Below are positions 42,258-51,774 of a DNA stretch of 64,000 bases, in pieces. Every line of letters begins with the position of its first letter. The stretch's first letter is position 1. Source of the stretch: Pseudomonas sp. R84 (GTDB taxonomy: Bacteria > Pseudomonadota > Gammaproteobacteria > Pseudomonadales > Pseudomonadaceae). The stretch is from the NCBI RefSeq assembly GCF_009834515.1, contig NZ_CP019426.1, forward strand, positions 3,895,501-3,959,500, given 5' to 3'. The notes beneath the pieces are model-generated. The model was given only the letters and a program-made list of their open reading frames with translations. It had not been told where the DNA came from and ran no database searches. The position numbers and the translations under genes were made by a program.

Positions 42258-42560
42258 ATGAACCTACTCGAAATCTTCAAAGCCCTCTCGAACCGCACAC
42301 GCCTGGAAATCCTCAAAGGCCTGAAGGATCCCGAGAAACACTTTCCTCCCCAGGATGAGGGTGACGTGCACACGGTGGGCGTTTGCGTCAGCAGTATTCA
42401 GGAAGGCGTCGGGCTGTCGCAGTCGACGGTGTCCGATTATCTGGCGACCCTGCAACGCGCGGGCCTGGTTGAAGTCAGGCGCATCGGCCAGTGGACTTAT
42501 TACAAACGCAACGAAGCAGCGATCAGTGCGCTGGCCGAGATCATCGGCAGCGAGCTGTAA
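42258..42560 (+). CDS. ArsR-family winged-helix repressor
   Basis: The 100-residue product has the ArsR fold: [64 protein letters not shown] Cys (VCVSSIQ) lies in the segment just before the recognition helix, so redox or electrophile sensing is possible; the usual metal site CxC is not present. Palindromes with identical geometry precede this gene and the oxidoreductase gene, suggesting autoregulation and control of the downstream genes. Confidence 0.88.
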   Translation: MNLLEIFKALSNRTRLEILKGLKDPEKHFPPQDEGDVHTVGVCVSSIQEGVGLSQSTVSDYLATLQRAGLVEVRRIGQWTYYKRNEAAISALAEIIGSEL

Positions 42561-42574
42561 TTTTTTGCCCCAAG

Positions 42575-42596
42575 ATATCGATAATTCCCGATATCC
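42575..42596. promoter_or_regulatory. Palindromic operator 2, before the oxidoreductase gene
   Basis: GATATCG and CGATATC are separated by eight bases; inside it the ATATCGR-N6-CCGATAT pattern of operator 1 is repeated. It lies between the arsR-type stop and the oxidoreductase start. Confidence 0.72.
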
Positions 42597-42621
42597 CTTT
42601 TTACCGAAACGAGGAAATGCA

Positions 42622-43605
42622 ATGAAAGCGATGATCCTTACTTCATTTGGCGGCGCACAATCGTTCGAACTTTGTGAAGTGCCCAAACCAGTGCCACACG
42701 CGGGAGAAGTACTGGTCCGGGTGCACGCCACCTCCATCAATCCGCTGGATTATCAGGTGCGCCGTGGCGACTATGCCGATCTGGTGCCCCTGCCAGCCAT
42801 CACCGGGCACGACGTCTCTGGCGTTGTCGAAGCGGTCGGCCCGGGGGTGACAGCGTTCATGCCGGGTGACGAAGTCTGGTACACCCCGCAGATTTTCGAC
42901 GGTCCAGGCAGTTATGCCGAATACCACGTGGCGGCCGAAAGCATTATCGGCAAGAAGCCGCCCGCACTGAGCCATCTTGAAGCGGCGAGCCTGAGTCTGG
43001 TTGGCGGCACGGCGTGGGAAGCGCTGGTCGTGCGGGCGGCGCTCAGAGTCGGCGAGAGCATTCTGATCCACGGCGGCGCGGGCGGCGTCGGTCATGTCGC
43101 AATCCAGCTGGCCAAAGCCATCGGCGCGAAGGTCTTCACCACTGTGCGTGAAGGCAATTTCGAGTTCGCCAGGCAGATGGGCGCCGATGTGCTGATCGAT
43201 TACGAAAAGGAAGATTATGTCGCCGCGATCCTGCGCGAAACCGAGGGTCGTGGCGTCGATGTCGTCTTCGACACGATCGGCGGCAACACCCTGGCGCGCA
43301 GCCCCGACGCCCTCGCACAGCTTGGCCGCGTGGTATCGATCGTAGACCTTGCCCAGCCGCAAAACCTGATTCAGGCCTGGGGCAAGAACGCCAGCTACCA
43401 CTTCGTGTTCACCCGACAGAATCGCGGCAAACTCGACGAGTTGAGCGCATTGATCGCCAACGGTCAGTTGCGCCCGCACGTTGGCGCGGTCTATCCGCTG
43501 GCCGACATCGGCCTCGCGCATGCCCGGCTGGAGACGCCCAACAACGGCGTTCAAGGGAAAATTGCGATTGCTGTCGTGCCGTCGCCCGAACTCGCCAATC
43601 GCTGA
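42622..43605 (+). CDS. Zinc-type alcohol dehydrogenase/quinone oxidoreductase family enzyme
   Basis: The 327-residue product is an MDR-superfamily reductase: catalytic-domain start ([43 protein letters not shown]) and NAD(P) domain ([29 protein letters not shown]). The residues that would bind catalytic zinc are not evident, which favours a quinone-oxidoreductase or enone-reductase type. GAGGA lies before the ATG. It is transcribed with the ArsR-type gene and the ABM gene that follows. Confidence 0.88.
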   Translation: MKAMILTSFGGAQSFELCEVPKPVPHAGEVLVRVHATSINPLDYQVRRGDYADLVPLPAITGHDVSGVVEAVGPGVTAFMPGDEVWYTPQIFDGPGSYAEYHVAAESIIGKKPPALSHLEAASLSLVGGTAWEALVVRAALRVGESILIHGGAGGVGHVAIQLAKAIGAKVFTTVREGNFEFARQMGADVLIDYEKEDYVAAILRETEGRGVDVVFDTIGGNTLARSPDALAQLGRVVSIVDLAQPQNLIQAWGKNASYHFVFTRQNRGKLDELSALIANGQLRPHVGAVYPLADIGLAHARLETPNNGVQGKIAIAVVPSPELANR

Positions 43606-43627
43606 ACCCAGCCCCGAGGAGAACACC

Positions 43628-43936
43628 ATGATTTATGAGATCGCTTTACTGCCCGTTCACACAGGGAACACCGAAGCCTTCCGGCAGGCATTTGCCGGGG
43701 TCGAGCCACTGCTCAGGCGCGCCAAGGGTTACGGCGGGCACCTGCTTGCGCAGGGAATTGAAACGCCTGAGGTGTTCAATTTGATTGTGCGCTGGCAATC
43801 CCTTGAGGATCACACGCCGGGGTTTGAAGCAAGTGAGGACCATCGGCTGTTCATGCTGGGTCTGGAGGAATATTTTTCCGAAGAGCCGAAGGTGCATCAC
43901 ATTGAGGGCGGCGCCTTTCAGCAGCCGTTCGACTAA
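43628..43936 (+). CDS. ABM-family monooxygenase-like protein
   Basis: The 102-residue product has an ABM/dimeric alpha-beta barrel pattern: EIALLPVHTGNTEAFRQAFA, LLRRAKGYGGHLLAQGIETP, VFNLIVRWQSLEDHT. It starts 22 bases after the oxidoreductase stop with CGAGGAG upstream, so it is the third gene of the ArsR-controlled operon. A role in quinone metabolism would fit its neighbour. Confidence 0.8.
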   Translation: MIYEIALLPVHTGNTEAFRQAFAGVEPLLRRAKGYGGHLLAQGIETPEVFNLIVRWQSLEDHTPGFEASEDHRLFMLGLEEYFSEEPKVHHIEGGAFQQPFD

Positions 43937-43962
43937 TAATCTCTCGGCTACCCGCGATCCAT

Positions 43963-44052
43963 TGTAGGAGTGAGCCTGCTCGCGATAGCGGCGTATCAGT
44001 CGACATCTATATTGACTGATACATCGCTATCGCGAGCAGGCTCACTCCTACA
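43963..44052. repeat. REP pair (inverted)
   Basis: Inverted REP halves (TGTAGGAGTGAGCCTGCTCGC and inverse) between converging genes. Confidence 0.9.
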
Positions 44053-44056
44053 GGGT

Positions 44057-44644
44057 TTACGGTAGCAGCAGGTAGATAGCACTCAGCGCCAACAACCCCG
44101 CCATGCTCCGATTGAACCAGCGCATCCCCGTTGCATTGCTCAAGTACCCACGCAAAAACGTCCCGGCATACGCCCAGCAGCCGACCGACAGATAACAGAT
44201 CACCAGATAAACCGCCGCAAACTGCCACACCAAGCGCGCCTCGCCATCGGCGACAAACGCGCCCATGCCCGCGACGCAGGCCAGCCAGGCTTTCGGGTTG
44301 AGCCATTGCATCACCGCGCCGTACAGCATCGACGGCGCCCGTCCGGAATCACCGGCATTCAATTGCCCGTCATCCACGGCCAGTTTCCACGCCATGAACA
44401 GCAGAAACGCCACGCCGGCCAGTTGCACCACCCGGGTCATGAACGGCCAAAGCTTGAGCACCTCATGCAAGCCCAGCCCCATCAGCACCAGCAGCAACAC
44501 AAACCCCAACGTGGCCCCGGCAACATGCCGCTGACTGGCGCGAAAACCGAACTGCGCCCCGGAACTCAACGCGACAATATTCACCGGCCCCGGCGTGATG
44601 GACGCCGCCAGCGCAAACGCCGCCATCGAAACAATCAGACTCAT
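44057..44644 (-). CDS. LysE-family amino-acid exporter
   Basis: The 195-residue product has about six hydrophobic segments and the RhtB/LysE start SITPGPVNIVALSSGAQFGF with the conserved ATLGFVLLLVLMGLGL and QWLNPKAWLACVAGM. It exports an amino acid or metabolite that cannot be named. No regulator is adjacent. Confidence 0.88.
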   Translation of the reverse strand: MSLIVSMAAFALAASITPGPVNIVALSSGAQFGFRASQRHVAGATLGFVLLLVLMGLGLHEVLKLWPFMTRVVQLAGVAFLLFMAWKLAVDDGQLNAGDSGRAPSMLYGAVMQWLNPKAWLACVAGMGAFVADGEARLVWQFAAVYLVICYLSVGCWAYAGTFLRGYLSNATGMRWFNRSMAGLLALSAIYLLLP

Positions 44645-44730
44645 CGCACACCTGCTTCAAATCGAGGAACAAGGTGCTCACCCTAACCAGCACCCGATCC
44701 CCGGTATTGAAGAAAATGCCCCTGTGATCC

Positions 44731-44880
44731 TGATCGTTCCCACGCTCTGCGTGGGAATGTAGCCTGGGACGCTCCGCGTCCCCTTCAGAGCCGAACGCAG
44801 AGCGTCCGTTGAGGTATTCCCACGCGGAGCGTGGGAACGATCACATGACCCACCGCTTTCGCGAGCAGGCTCGCTCCCAC
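44731..44880. repeat. Composite of a second repeat family and a REP half
   Basis: GATCGTTCCCACGCTCTGCG at 44733 and its near inverse ending GTGGGAACGATC at 44842 form a long inverted pair with an inner pair (GGGACGCTCCGCGTCCC-like). A REP half (TTCGCGAGCAGGCTCGCTCC) follows directly. Confidence 0.8.
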
Positions 44881-44894
44881 ATTAAAATCTACGC

Positions 44895-47132
44895 TTAGTC
44901 CAGACGCGGCACGGTGAAGCGGAACTCGCTGCCCTGCCCCGGTTCGCTCTCGGCGAAGATCCGCCCACCGTGGGCTTCGACGATGCCTTGGGTGATGTAC
45001 AAACCAAGGCCGGTGCCGGTCGGGTTGCCCTCTTTCACCGTCCAGTAACGGTCGAACACATGCGGTAGATGCTCCTTGGGAATGCCTTCGCCGCTATCGC
45101 GAACAGTGAAGACGATTTCATTGCCGACGGTGGTGGCATGCACGCCCACCCTGCCCAGTCGCGGGGTGAACTTGATCGCGTTGCCGACCAAGTTCGACAG
45201 CACCTGGAACAGCCGCTCCGGGTCAGCATGAATGCGCAGATCAGGATCGGCCGCGAAGGAAATGCTGATGTCCTTGTCCAGCGCCAGCGGCGCGAGCAGC
45301 GCCTGCGCTTCCTCGAACATCTGCCCGACATCGAGTTTCTGCGGGGTGATGGAGTAGCGCCCGGCGTCGATTTTCGAGGTATCGAGCAAATCCTCCAGCA
45401 GCGTGTTCATGCGTCCGGCAGCCTGTTGCATGGTGTCGATGGCCGTGGAAATGCGCCGCGAAGTGTGCGGGCCGTCGGAGCTGAAGGCCTTCTGCATCAT
45501 GCCGCAGAGCATCGAAATCACGGTCATCGGATTGCGCAAATCGTGCGACACCACCGCCACCAACTCATCACGGGCGCGCACCGCTTCCTGCTCGCGGCGA
45601 ACCTGGCGGGCTAGATCGTTTTCCAGTGCAGAACGCCGCAGGTCGTTGGCGGCAAACAGATCACCGTGGCTCCACTTGGTGGAGATCCCGGCCATCTCGA
45701 CTTTCCAGATTTCAAACGAGGTGCGCGGACGCAAACGCAGGCCGGCGTCGGAGTTTTCCAGGTCCAGCGGCTTGCGCGGATCGCCGCTCCAATTGATGTT
45801 TTCCTTGACCTCGGGGCGGAACCAGAACACGCCATTGTCCACCGGTTTCGGCAGGCTCATGGCGAGCACGCCGCTGGCCACTTGCTGATACTGCGCGGCC
45901 GGCGGGTAGACGCTGGCCAGGTGATGACTGGCAAACACCGCTTCGCCGCTGTCCTGCAGCCACTTGTGCAAAGCGCGGATTTCTTCCGGTTCAGGGCAGT
46001 TGCCGTAGCGGTGCAATTGTTTGTCTTCGATGATTGCGATGCCGCCGGCATTGGTCAGCGCCATCAGGGTTTGCGGCTGGTTGGCCAGACCGTCGAAGAC
46101 GTTCTGCGGCGAATCGATCATTGCTTGATTGAGCAACGCCAAGGCTTCGACTTTCTCTTCACGCTGACGGCTGATCTCCAGCGCTTCCATGGCGCTGATC
46201 TGCAGCGACAGCACTTGGCCGATGGTCTGACACGCGGCGCGCAATTCGTGCGGCACGTGCAGTGGCTGGCGATTGCCGCAACTGATCAAACCCCAGAGCT
46301 TGTCGCCCTTGAGCAGGGAAATGCTCATCGAGGACAGCACGCCCATGTTCTTCATGTATTGGCAGTGGATCGGCGACACGCTGCGCAGCGTGGCGAAACT
46401 CAGGTCCAGCGGCGTGTCGGTGTCCGGGCGCAACTTCGGCAACAGCGGCACCGGTTGGTAGTCGGCATTCGGGATGATCCGCAACCAGTTGGTGCGATAC
46501 AGCTCGCGCGCCTGTTCAGGGATGTCCGACGCCGGGAAAAACAGGCCATTGAACACTTCCATCGACGGATCGGAGGCTTCGGCGATGACCTGACCGTGGC
46601 CTTCCTCCTCGAAACGATAGATCAGCACCCGGTCGTAACCGGTCATGGCCTGGATTTCCTTGACGCTGATGTCATACAGCGCCTGCAAGGTGGTGGCCGC
46701 TTGCAGACGCTGAAGCATGCGCCCCAGATGAGTCTGGTTGCCGGCGACATTGCGTGGCTGGAAGTTCTCGACGTGGATTTCCAGTTCGAGGATCAGCACG
46801 CCCTGATGACGATGCAGCAGGCCCTCGAACGCCGTGCCGTTGAGCCTGAAGCGCAGCGGCGCTAAGTCAGACAGCGAAGGTTGCAGCAAGGCTTCGCGCA
46901 CTTGCGCCGCTTCGGCATCGCCGATCAGGCTTTCCAGTGGCTGACCGATCAGGCTTTGTGGCGCGCGGGCCAGCAGGGTTTCGACGTTGGCGCTGACCTG
47001 AATGATCGCCAGGTCAGGCTCACTCAAAGTCAGCAACAAACCGTGGGGCTGGATCGCCCCGGGGAAACGAATCGGCTCGTCGGCACAGTTGGCCAGCAGT
47101 TCTTCAAAGGCTTCTTTGTCTTGCGCAGTCAT
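44895..47132 (-). CDS. bphP: Bacteriophytochrome sensor histidine kinase
   Basis: The 745-residue product has an N-terminal PAS domain with the biliverdin-binding Cys16 (ANCADEPIRFPGAIQPHG), a GAF chromophore domain (MTGYDRVLIYRFEEEGHGQV, FFPASDIPEQARELY), a PHY region, and a C-terminal histidine kinase: phospho-His at about residue 529 in VSHDLRNPMTV, then LSNLVGNAIKF, DSGEGIP and GTGLGLYI. It senses red/far-red light and phosphorylates a response regulator that is not encoded next to it. Its start overlaps the heme oxygenase stop (ATGA). Confidence 0.95.
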   Translation of the reverse strand: MTAQDKEAFEELLANCADEPIRFPGAIQPHGLLLTLSEPDLAIIQVSANVETLLARAPQSLIGQPLESLIGDAEAAQVREALLQPSLSDLAPLRFRLNGTAFEGLLHRHQGVLILELEIHVENFQPRNVAGNQTHLGRMLQRLQAATTLQALYDISVKEIQAMTGYDRVLIYRFEEEGHGQVIAEASDPSMEVFNGLFFPASDIPEQARELYRTNWLRIIPNADYQPVPLLPKLRPDTDTPLDLSFATLRSVSPIHCQYMKNMGVLSSMSISLLKGDKLWGLISCGNRQPLHVPHELRAACQTIGQVLSLQISAMEALEISRQREEKVEALALLNQAMIDSPQNVFDGLANQPQTLMALTNAGGIAIIEDKQLHRYGNCPEPEEIRALHKWLQDSGEAVFASHHLASVYPPAAQYQQVASGVLAMSLPKPVDNGVFWFRPEVKENINWSGDPRKPLDLENSDAGLRLRPRTSFEIWKVEMAGISTKWSHGDLFAANDLRRSALENDLARQVRREQEAVRARDELVAVVSHDLRNPMTVISMLCGMMQKAFSSDGPHTSRRISTAIDTMQQAAGRMNTLLEDLLDTSKIDAGRYSITPQKLDVGQMFEEAQALLAPLALDKDISISFAADPDLRIHADPERLFQVLSNLVGNAIKFTPRLGRVGVHATTVGNEIVFTVRDSGEGIPKEHLPHVFDRYWTVKEGNPTGTGLGLYITQGIVEAHGGRIFAESEPGQGSEFRFTVPRLD

Positions 47133-47743
47133 GCCAGTACCTCCCGGCGTTCGAGCCAGTGCTCGAAGCTGCTGAATGTGGTTTGTGCTGCCGTGACGAC
47201 AGCGGCACGCTCGGCGACGCTCATTGGCCGACTGCCGAGGTATTCAATGAAGTCGCGCCAGCGCCGGCCCGTGGCGGCGCCGTAGATATCGAGAAAAGCC
47301 GCGCCGTTATCGGCTTCCAGGCCTAATCGTGAAGAGATTTCCCGGCGCAGAATCTGTCCGCCGAGCGTTGCGCCCTCGAGAACGTAGAGCACGCCAAGGC
47401 AGGCAGAGCTTGAGTCGATCACCGGCAACTGCTCGCACTGCGGCAGACCTTGCAGCGCTTCGGCAGATACGCCCAGCGCGTGCAGATCAGTGCGCAAGGT
47501 TGACGCTTTGAGTCGAGGCGTCAGATCAAAACCGGCAGGAATTGCATCACTGCGGAGCAAGGCGTTTTCCAGCGGCAGATAGAAGCCGTAATAGGCCTGC
47601 ACCAGCCGGACAAAGGCCTGCGTATCGAGGGTATCGGAGAAAAAAGGAAGGCGTTTTTCCAGCGCGATGTGCAGCTCGGCAGTGCCGGCCCGCAGATCTT
47701 GCAGCACCGGTGGCACATAAACTTCACGGGCCTTTGCTTGCAT
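47129..47743 (-). CDS. bphO: Biliverdin-forming heme oxygenase
   Basis: The 204-residue product is a BphO-type heme oxygenase: the proximal His region DLRAGTAELHIALEKRLPFF, YYGFYLPLENALLR, and the distal-helix region GVLYVLEGATLGGQILRREI. It opens heme to biliverdin, the chromophore of the phytochrome encoded immediately downstream with a four-base overlap. ATG 47743 is preferred; the open frame upstream has no family sequence. Confidence 0.93.
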   Translation of the reverse strand: MQAKAREVYVPPVLQDLRAGTAELHIALEKRLPFFSDTLDTQAFVRLVQAYYGFYLPLENALLRSDAIPAGFDLTPRLKASTLRTDLHALGVSAEALQGLPQCEQLPVIDSSSACLGVLYVLEGATLGGQILRREISSRLGLEADNGAAFLDIYGAATGRRWRDFIEYLGSRPMSVAERAAVVTAAQTTFSSFEHWLERREVLA

Positions 47744-48018
47744 GTAGATCGCTCTTGGTGGGGCCGCCAGGGGCCAAACGGGGTGAGTGCAACGTCGGCG
47801 AAATTTTACACGGCTATCGCGGTTTCTGACCGGATGGATAGTTATTTCTGCCGAAACCATCACCCTCTGAGTCATTCAGAGTGAAGGCATCTGCAAAAAG
47901 TTCGACCGCGTTGCCCAACGGCGCCGGGCGCTGTACCGCGACAGCGCCGCGTGACTGTATGGGTCTGGGCGCCCGGAGGCTGTGATAAAAATATCGCTCT
48001 CTTTTCTGGAGTGCTGTC

Positions 48019-48639
48019 ATGGATCTCGCCACGCTCATCCTGTTTCTCCCGGCCTGTTTCGCCCTGAACATGGCCCCCGGGCCGAACAACCTGCTATCGG
48101 TCAGCAATGCTACGCGCTATGGCTTTCGCCGCGCCTGCGCGGCGGGCATCGGGCGGATTCTGGCGTTCACCGGGATGATTGCGCTGGCTGGGGCGGGTCT
48201 GTCGGTGGTGCTGCAGACCTCGGAATGGCTGTTCCATGCGATCAAGATCATTGGCGCGGGGTATCTGCTGTATCTGGCCTGGCAGTTGTGGCGGGCCAAT
48301 CCCGAGACTGAGCAGCAGGCGACCGCAGCAACGGCGGGGTTCTTCGCGTTGGCGCGGCAGGAATTTCTGGTGGCGGCGGGCAACCCGAAGGCGATCCTGT
48401 TGTTTACCGCGTTTCTGCCGCAGTTCGTCGACCCGGCGCGCCCGGTGCCGGAGCAATTCGCGATGCTGGGCGTGCTGTTTCTGCTGCTGGAGTGGATCGC
48501 CATCAGCGCCTACGCGTGGATGGGCCTGCACATGCGCCGCTGGTTCGCCGAGCCGCGCGGCAAGCGGATCTTCAATCGTTGCTGCGCGGGGCTGCTGTCG
48601 GCGGCGGCGTCGGTGCTGCTGATGGCGAAACGTGCTTAA
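48019..48639 (+). CDS. LysE/RhtB-family exporter
   Basis: The 206-residue product has six hydrophobic segments with the family start LFLPACFALNMAPGPNNLLSVSNATRYGF and GNPKAILLFTAFLPQFV. It is transcribed away from bphO, and its end overlaps the end of the convergent VOC gene by four bases. Substrate unknown. Confidence 0.9.
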   Translation: MDLATLILFLPACFALNMAPGPNNLLSVSNATRYGFRRACAAGIGRILAFTGMIALAGAGLSVVLQTSEWLFHAIKIIGAGYLLYLAWQLWRANPETEQQATAATAGFFALARQEFLVAAGNPKAILLFTAFLPQFVDPARPVPEQFAMLGVLFLLLEWIAISAYAWMGLHMRRWFAEPRGKRIFNRCCAGLLSAAASVLLMAKRA

Positions 48640-49049
48640 GCCTCGGACGGACCTTTGAGTTCGACCTGATTGCCGTCCGGGTCGAAGCAATACAGCGACA
48701 GACCTTTGCCCTCGGCGCCGAAGCGTGATTCAGCTTTTGCCACAGTCAGACCGAAGGTTTGCAGATGTGCAATCAGCACCGCTTCATCGAACGGCTCGAT
48801 GCGCAGGCAGAAGTGATCGACGTTGCGCCGCTCGGCCCCGGCCGCCCCGCCGCCCTTGCGGCCAAGTTCGCCTTGCAGGTCGACGAGGTCGATCATCGAA
48901 GTGCCAGCGCGCAGATGTATCAGGCCCAGCGGTTCGTTGCGTTTGACCACTTCGGCGCCGAATACCTGGCCGTAGAATTCGATGCTGCGTCGCAGATCGG
49001 CGACGCGCAGGACGATGTGATCGATATGTTGGATGGAAAACGGATGCAT
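48636..49049 (-). CDS. VOC-family (glyoxalase/dioxygenase-like) protein
   Basis: The 137-residue product has the VOC metal-site pattern: HIDHIVLRVADLRRSIEFYG (first His), NVDHFCLRIEPFD (second His) and YCFDPDGNQVELKGP (Glu). GAGG lies eight bases before ATG 49049; an upstream GTG is possible. The substrate is unknown. It ends within the end of the convergent LysE-type gene. Confidence 0.87.
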   Translation of the reverse strand: MHPFSIQHIDHIVLRVADLRRSIEFYGQVFGAEVVKRNEPLGLIHLRAGTSMIDLVDLQGELGRKGGGAAGAERRNVDHFCLRIEPFDEAVLIAHLQTFGLTVAKAESRFGAEGKGLSLYCFDPDGNQVELKGPSEA

Positions 49050-49069
49050 CGGGCACACCTCAACAAACG

Positions 49070-49152
49070 GTAGGAGCTGCCGCAGGCTGCGATCTTTTGA
49101 TCTTGTTTTTGAGGATCAACGTCAAAAGATCGCAGCCTGCGGCAGCTCCTAC
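49070..49152. repeat. Perfect 31-bp inverted repeat
   Basis: The arm 49070-49100 is the exact inverse of 49122-49152, loop 21 bases. It shares its core with the inverted repeat at 29178-29263. Confidence 0.88.
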
Positions 49153-49230
49153 ACGGTAGTTCAGGGGATTTGAAAATTCACTGTCGATTTTTCGGTGGAG
49201 CCATCGAGAATCTGGTTTTACTCTCGGACC

Positions 49231-50313
49231 ATGAACATACAAACCGCTGTCCTGCCGCCCCACGCCGAAATGGTTCGCGCCATGCTTGAACGCGACACTG
49301 CCTATGAAGGCGTGTTCTTCACGGCTGTGAAAACCACCGGGATCTTTTGCCGCCCCAGTTGCACGGCGCGCAAGCCGAAACCGGAGAACGTAGAGTTCTT
49401 CGCCCATGCCGACGAATGCATGTCGGCCGGCTATCGCGCTTGCTTGCGCTGCAAGCCGCTGGACGCCGCCGCCATCGCGCCGGACTGGGTGCAGCGCCTG
49501 CTCAAAGCCGTGGAGGCCGACCCGGAGCTGCGCTGGAGCGATGCGCAGTTGCTCGCTGAAGGCATCGAACCGCTGAAGCTGCGGCGCTGGTTCAAGCAGC
49601 ATTTCGGCATGACCTTCCACGCGTGGCTGCGAACGCGCCAGCTGGGCATGGCGCTGGGCGGGATCAGGCAAGGCACCTCGATTGATCACGCCGCGTTTGA
49701 TTCGGGTTATGAATCGCTCAGCGGCTTTCGTGATGCTTTCCAGAAGTCCTTCCACATCACCCCGGGCCGCGCCGAACAGAGCGAGCCACTGCTGTTCACC
49801 CGGCTGACCACGCCGCTGGGGCCGATGATCGCCATGGCCGAACGGCGTGGACTGGTGTTACTGGAGTTTCTCGATCGCCCGGCGCTGACCCGCGAAGTCG
49901 AGGAGCTGCAAAATCGCTATGGCTACGCAGTCGCGCCGGGGCACAACGCCCACTTGCAGCAGATCGAGCAGCAACTGGTGGAGTATTTCGCCGGCAAGCT
50001 GAACACCTTTACTGTGCCGCTGCACTTGCCCGGCAGCGAGTTTGCCCGGCAGGTCTGGTCAGCGTTGCTGCAAATCCCTTACGGCCACACTAGTACATAC
50101 GGCGCCATCGCTGCCAGTTTGGGCAAACCCGGCGCCAGTCGCGCAGTAGGCCTGGCCAACGGGCACAATCGGTTATCGATTGTGGTGCCCTGCCATCGGG
50201 TGATCGGCGCGGATGGCTCGCTGACTGGCTATGGTGGTGGGCAGCCGCGCAAGGCGTTTCTGCTGAGGCTGGAAAACGCCGCCGTGCAGCTCACCCAATC
50301 CCTGGCATTCTGA
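49231..50313 (+). CDS. ada: Bifunctional Ada: methylphosphotriester/O6-methylguanine repair protein and regulator
   Basis: The 360-residue product has the Ada N-terminal zinc domain with the methyl-accepting Cys (GIFCRPSCTARKP, then RACLRCKP), an AraC-type helix-turn-helix (LRRWFKQHFGMTFHAWLRTRQ, IDHAAFDSGYESLSGFRDAF), and the C-terminal MGMT domain with active-site Cys in IVVPCHRVIGADGSLTGYGGG. It repairs alkylated DNA and activates the adaptive response. Two genes downstream on the same strand, the second an AlkA-like glycosylase, fit an alkylation-response cluster. Confidence 0.93.
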   Translation: MNIQTAVLPPHAEMVRAMLERDTAYEGVFFTAVKTTGIFCRPSCTARKPKPENVEFFAHADECMSAGYRACLRCKPLDAAAIAPDWVQRLLKAVEADPELRWSDAQLLAEGIEPLKLRRWFKQHFGMTFHAWLRTRQLGMALGGIRQGTSIDHAAFDSGYESLSGFRDAFQKSFHITPGRAEQSEPLLFTRLTTPLGPMIAMAERRGLVLLEFLDRPALTREVEELQNRYGYAVAPGHNAHLQQIEQQLVEYFAGKLNTFTVPLHLPGSEFARQVWSALLQIPYGHTSTYGAIAASLGKPGASRAVGLANGHNRLSIVVPCHRVIGADGSLTGYGGGQPRKAFLLRLENAAVQLTQSLAF

Positions 50314-50345
50314 CCACCCCCATCAACTGACAAGAAGGATTTTTG

Positions 50346-51143
50346 ATGAACGCGCTCGCTACGCAGTTTCACCAGTTGCACCAGCAAGGCCTGTTGATTC
50401 TGACCAATGTCGCCGACGCCACCGGTGCGCGACTGGTCGAGCACCTGGGCGGTAAAGCCGTGGCCACCAGCAGTGCGGCGGTGGCCTGGGCCCACGGTTA
50501 CCCGGACGGCAACACCCTGCCTCTTGAACGTCTGGTGTCGACCGTGGAATCGATCGCCCGGGTGATCAGTATTCCATTGACCGTGGATGTCGAGGCCGGC
50601 TATTCCGACGACCTCGGGCGCGTGGCGGAAGTGCTGGATGCGGTGATCGCGGCGGGTGCCGTGGGGATCAATATCGAGGACGGTTCCGCCGATCCTGAGT
50701 TGCTCGCGCGCAAGATCGAAGTGGCGCGACAGGTCGCCGGCAAGCGCGATGTCCAGTTGTTCATCAATGCGCGCACCGATGTCTATCTGAAAAGCCTGGT
50801 GCCGGCCGAGGATCGCGTCGCCGAGACCCTGCGCCGCGCGGCGCTCTATCAAGCGGCCGGCGCCGATGGCTTGTTCGCGGCAGGCGTGACGTCGGCCTAT
50901 GAAATCGAGGCCATCTGCAAAGGCACTGCGCTGCCGGTCAACGTGCTTAGTTTCGCTTGCCTGCCTTCGCCTGAAGAACTGCAAGCGCTGGGCGTGCGCC
51001 GCTTGAGCGCGGGTTCCGGCATTGCCGAATTCCTCTATGGCGCAATGGGTGGGCTGGTGAAAAGCTTTCTCGCCAGCGGCAAACTCGATACCCATGACCT
51101 CAAGGCGTTCAGCTACGGCGAAGTCAACGGCCTGCTGAAATAA
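50346..51143 (+). CDS. Isocitrate lyase/PEP mutase family protein
   Basis: The 265-residue product has the PEP-mutase barrel: LLILTNVADATGARLVEHLG, TSSAAVAWAHGYPDG, LTVDVEAGYSDD, GINIEDGS and INARTDVYLKS. The usual catalytic KKCGH loop of isocitrate lyase is absent, as in the oxaloacetase/carboxyvinyl-phosphonate branch. The substrate is unknown. It begins 32 bases after ada and is followed one base later by the glycosylase gene. Confidence 0.88.
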   Translation: MNALATQFHQLHQQGLLILTNVADATGARLVEHLGGKAVATSSAAVAWAHGYPDGNTLPLERLVSTVESIARVISIPLTVDVEAGYSDDLGRVAEVLDAVIAAGAVGINIEDGSADPELLARKIEVARQVAGKRDVQLFINARTDVYLKSLVPAEDRVAETLRRAALYQAAGADGLFAAGVTSAYEIEAICKGTALPVNVLSFACLPSPEELQALGVRRLSAGSGIAEFLYGAMGGLVKSFLASGKLDTHDLKAFSYGEVNGLLK

Positions 51144-51144
51144 C

Positions 51145-51774
51145 ATGCCCGACGCTTATCAGGCGGCCAGCGCGTTTCTGGCCGCGCTCGATCCGCACTG
51201 GCAGCGCCATATCGCAGCGGTCGGCCCGTGTCTGCATCAACCTCATCCTGCGCGTGATCCGTATGAGTCGCTGGTGCGGGCGATTGCTTATCAGCAACTG
51301 CATGCCAAGGCTGGCGATGCGATTGTCGGGCGGCTGGTGGGGTTGTTTTCCGGGCAATCCTTTCCGCGACCGGAGCAGATTCTTGCGACGGAGTTTGAGC
51401 GCATGCGCAGTTGCGGGTTTTCGGCGGGCAAGATTGCGACGATTCAGGGGATTGCTCAGGCAACGCTGGATGGCGTGGTGCCGGATTACGCTACGGCGCT
51501 GGCGATGGATGATGAAGCGTTGATTGAGCGCCTGATCAGCCTGCGCGGAGTGGGTCGCTGGACGGTGGAGATGTTGCTGATTTACAGCCTGGAGCGCATG
51601 GATATTCTGCCGGCGGATGACTTTGGCGTGCGTGAGGGATATCGGCGGATGAAGGGACTGGAGGTGCAGCCAACGCGTAGGGAGATGGTTGAGATTGGGG
51701 TGGCTTGGAGTCCTTTTCGGACGGTGGCGGCTTGGTATTTGTGGCGGGTGCCTAAACCGTTGCCCTCACCCTAG
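51145..51774 (+). CDS. DNA-3-methyladenine glycosylase II (AlkA-like)
   Basis: The 209-residue product is an HhH-GPD glycosylase: ARDPYESLVRAIAYQQLHAKA, the hairpin LISLRGVGRWTVEMLLIYSL and the catalytic Asp in ILPADDFGVREGY. It removes alkylated purines, matching the ada gene two positions upstream. It lacks the N-terminal domain of E. coli AlkA. The last residues and the stop lie inside an inverted repeat that begins at 51766. Confidence 0.9.
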   Translation: MPDAYQAASAFLAALDPHWQRHIAAVGPCLHQPHPARDPYESLVRAIAYQQLHAKAGDAIVGRLVGLFSGQSFPRPEQILATEFERMRSCGFSAGKIATIQGIAQATLDGVVPDYATALAMDDEALIERLISLRGVGRWTVEMLLIYSLERMDILPADDFGVREGYRRMKGLEVQPTRREMVEIGVAWSPFRTVAAWYLWRVPKPLPSP

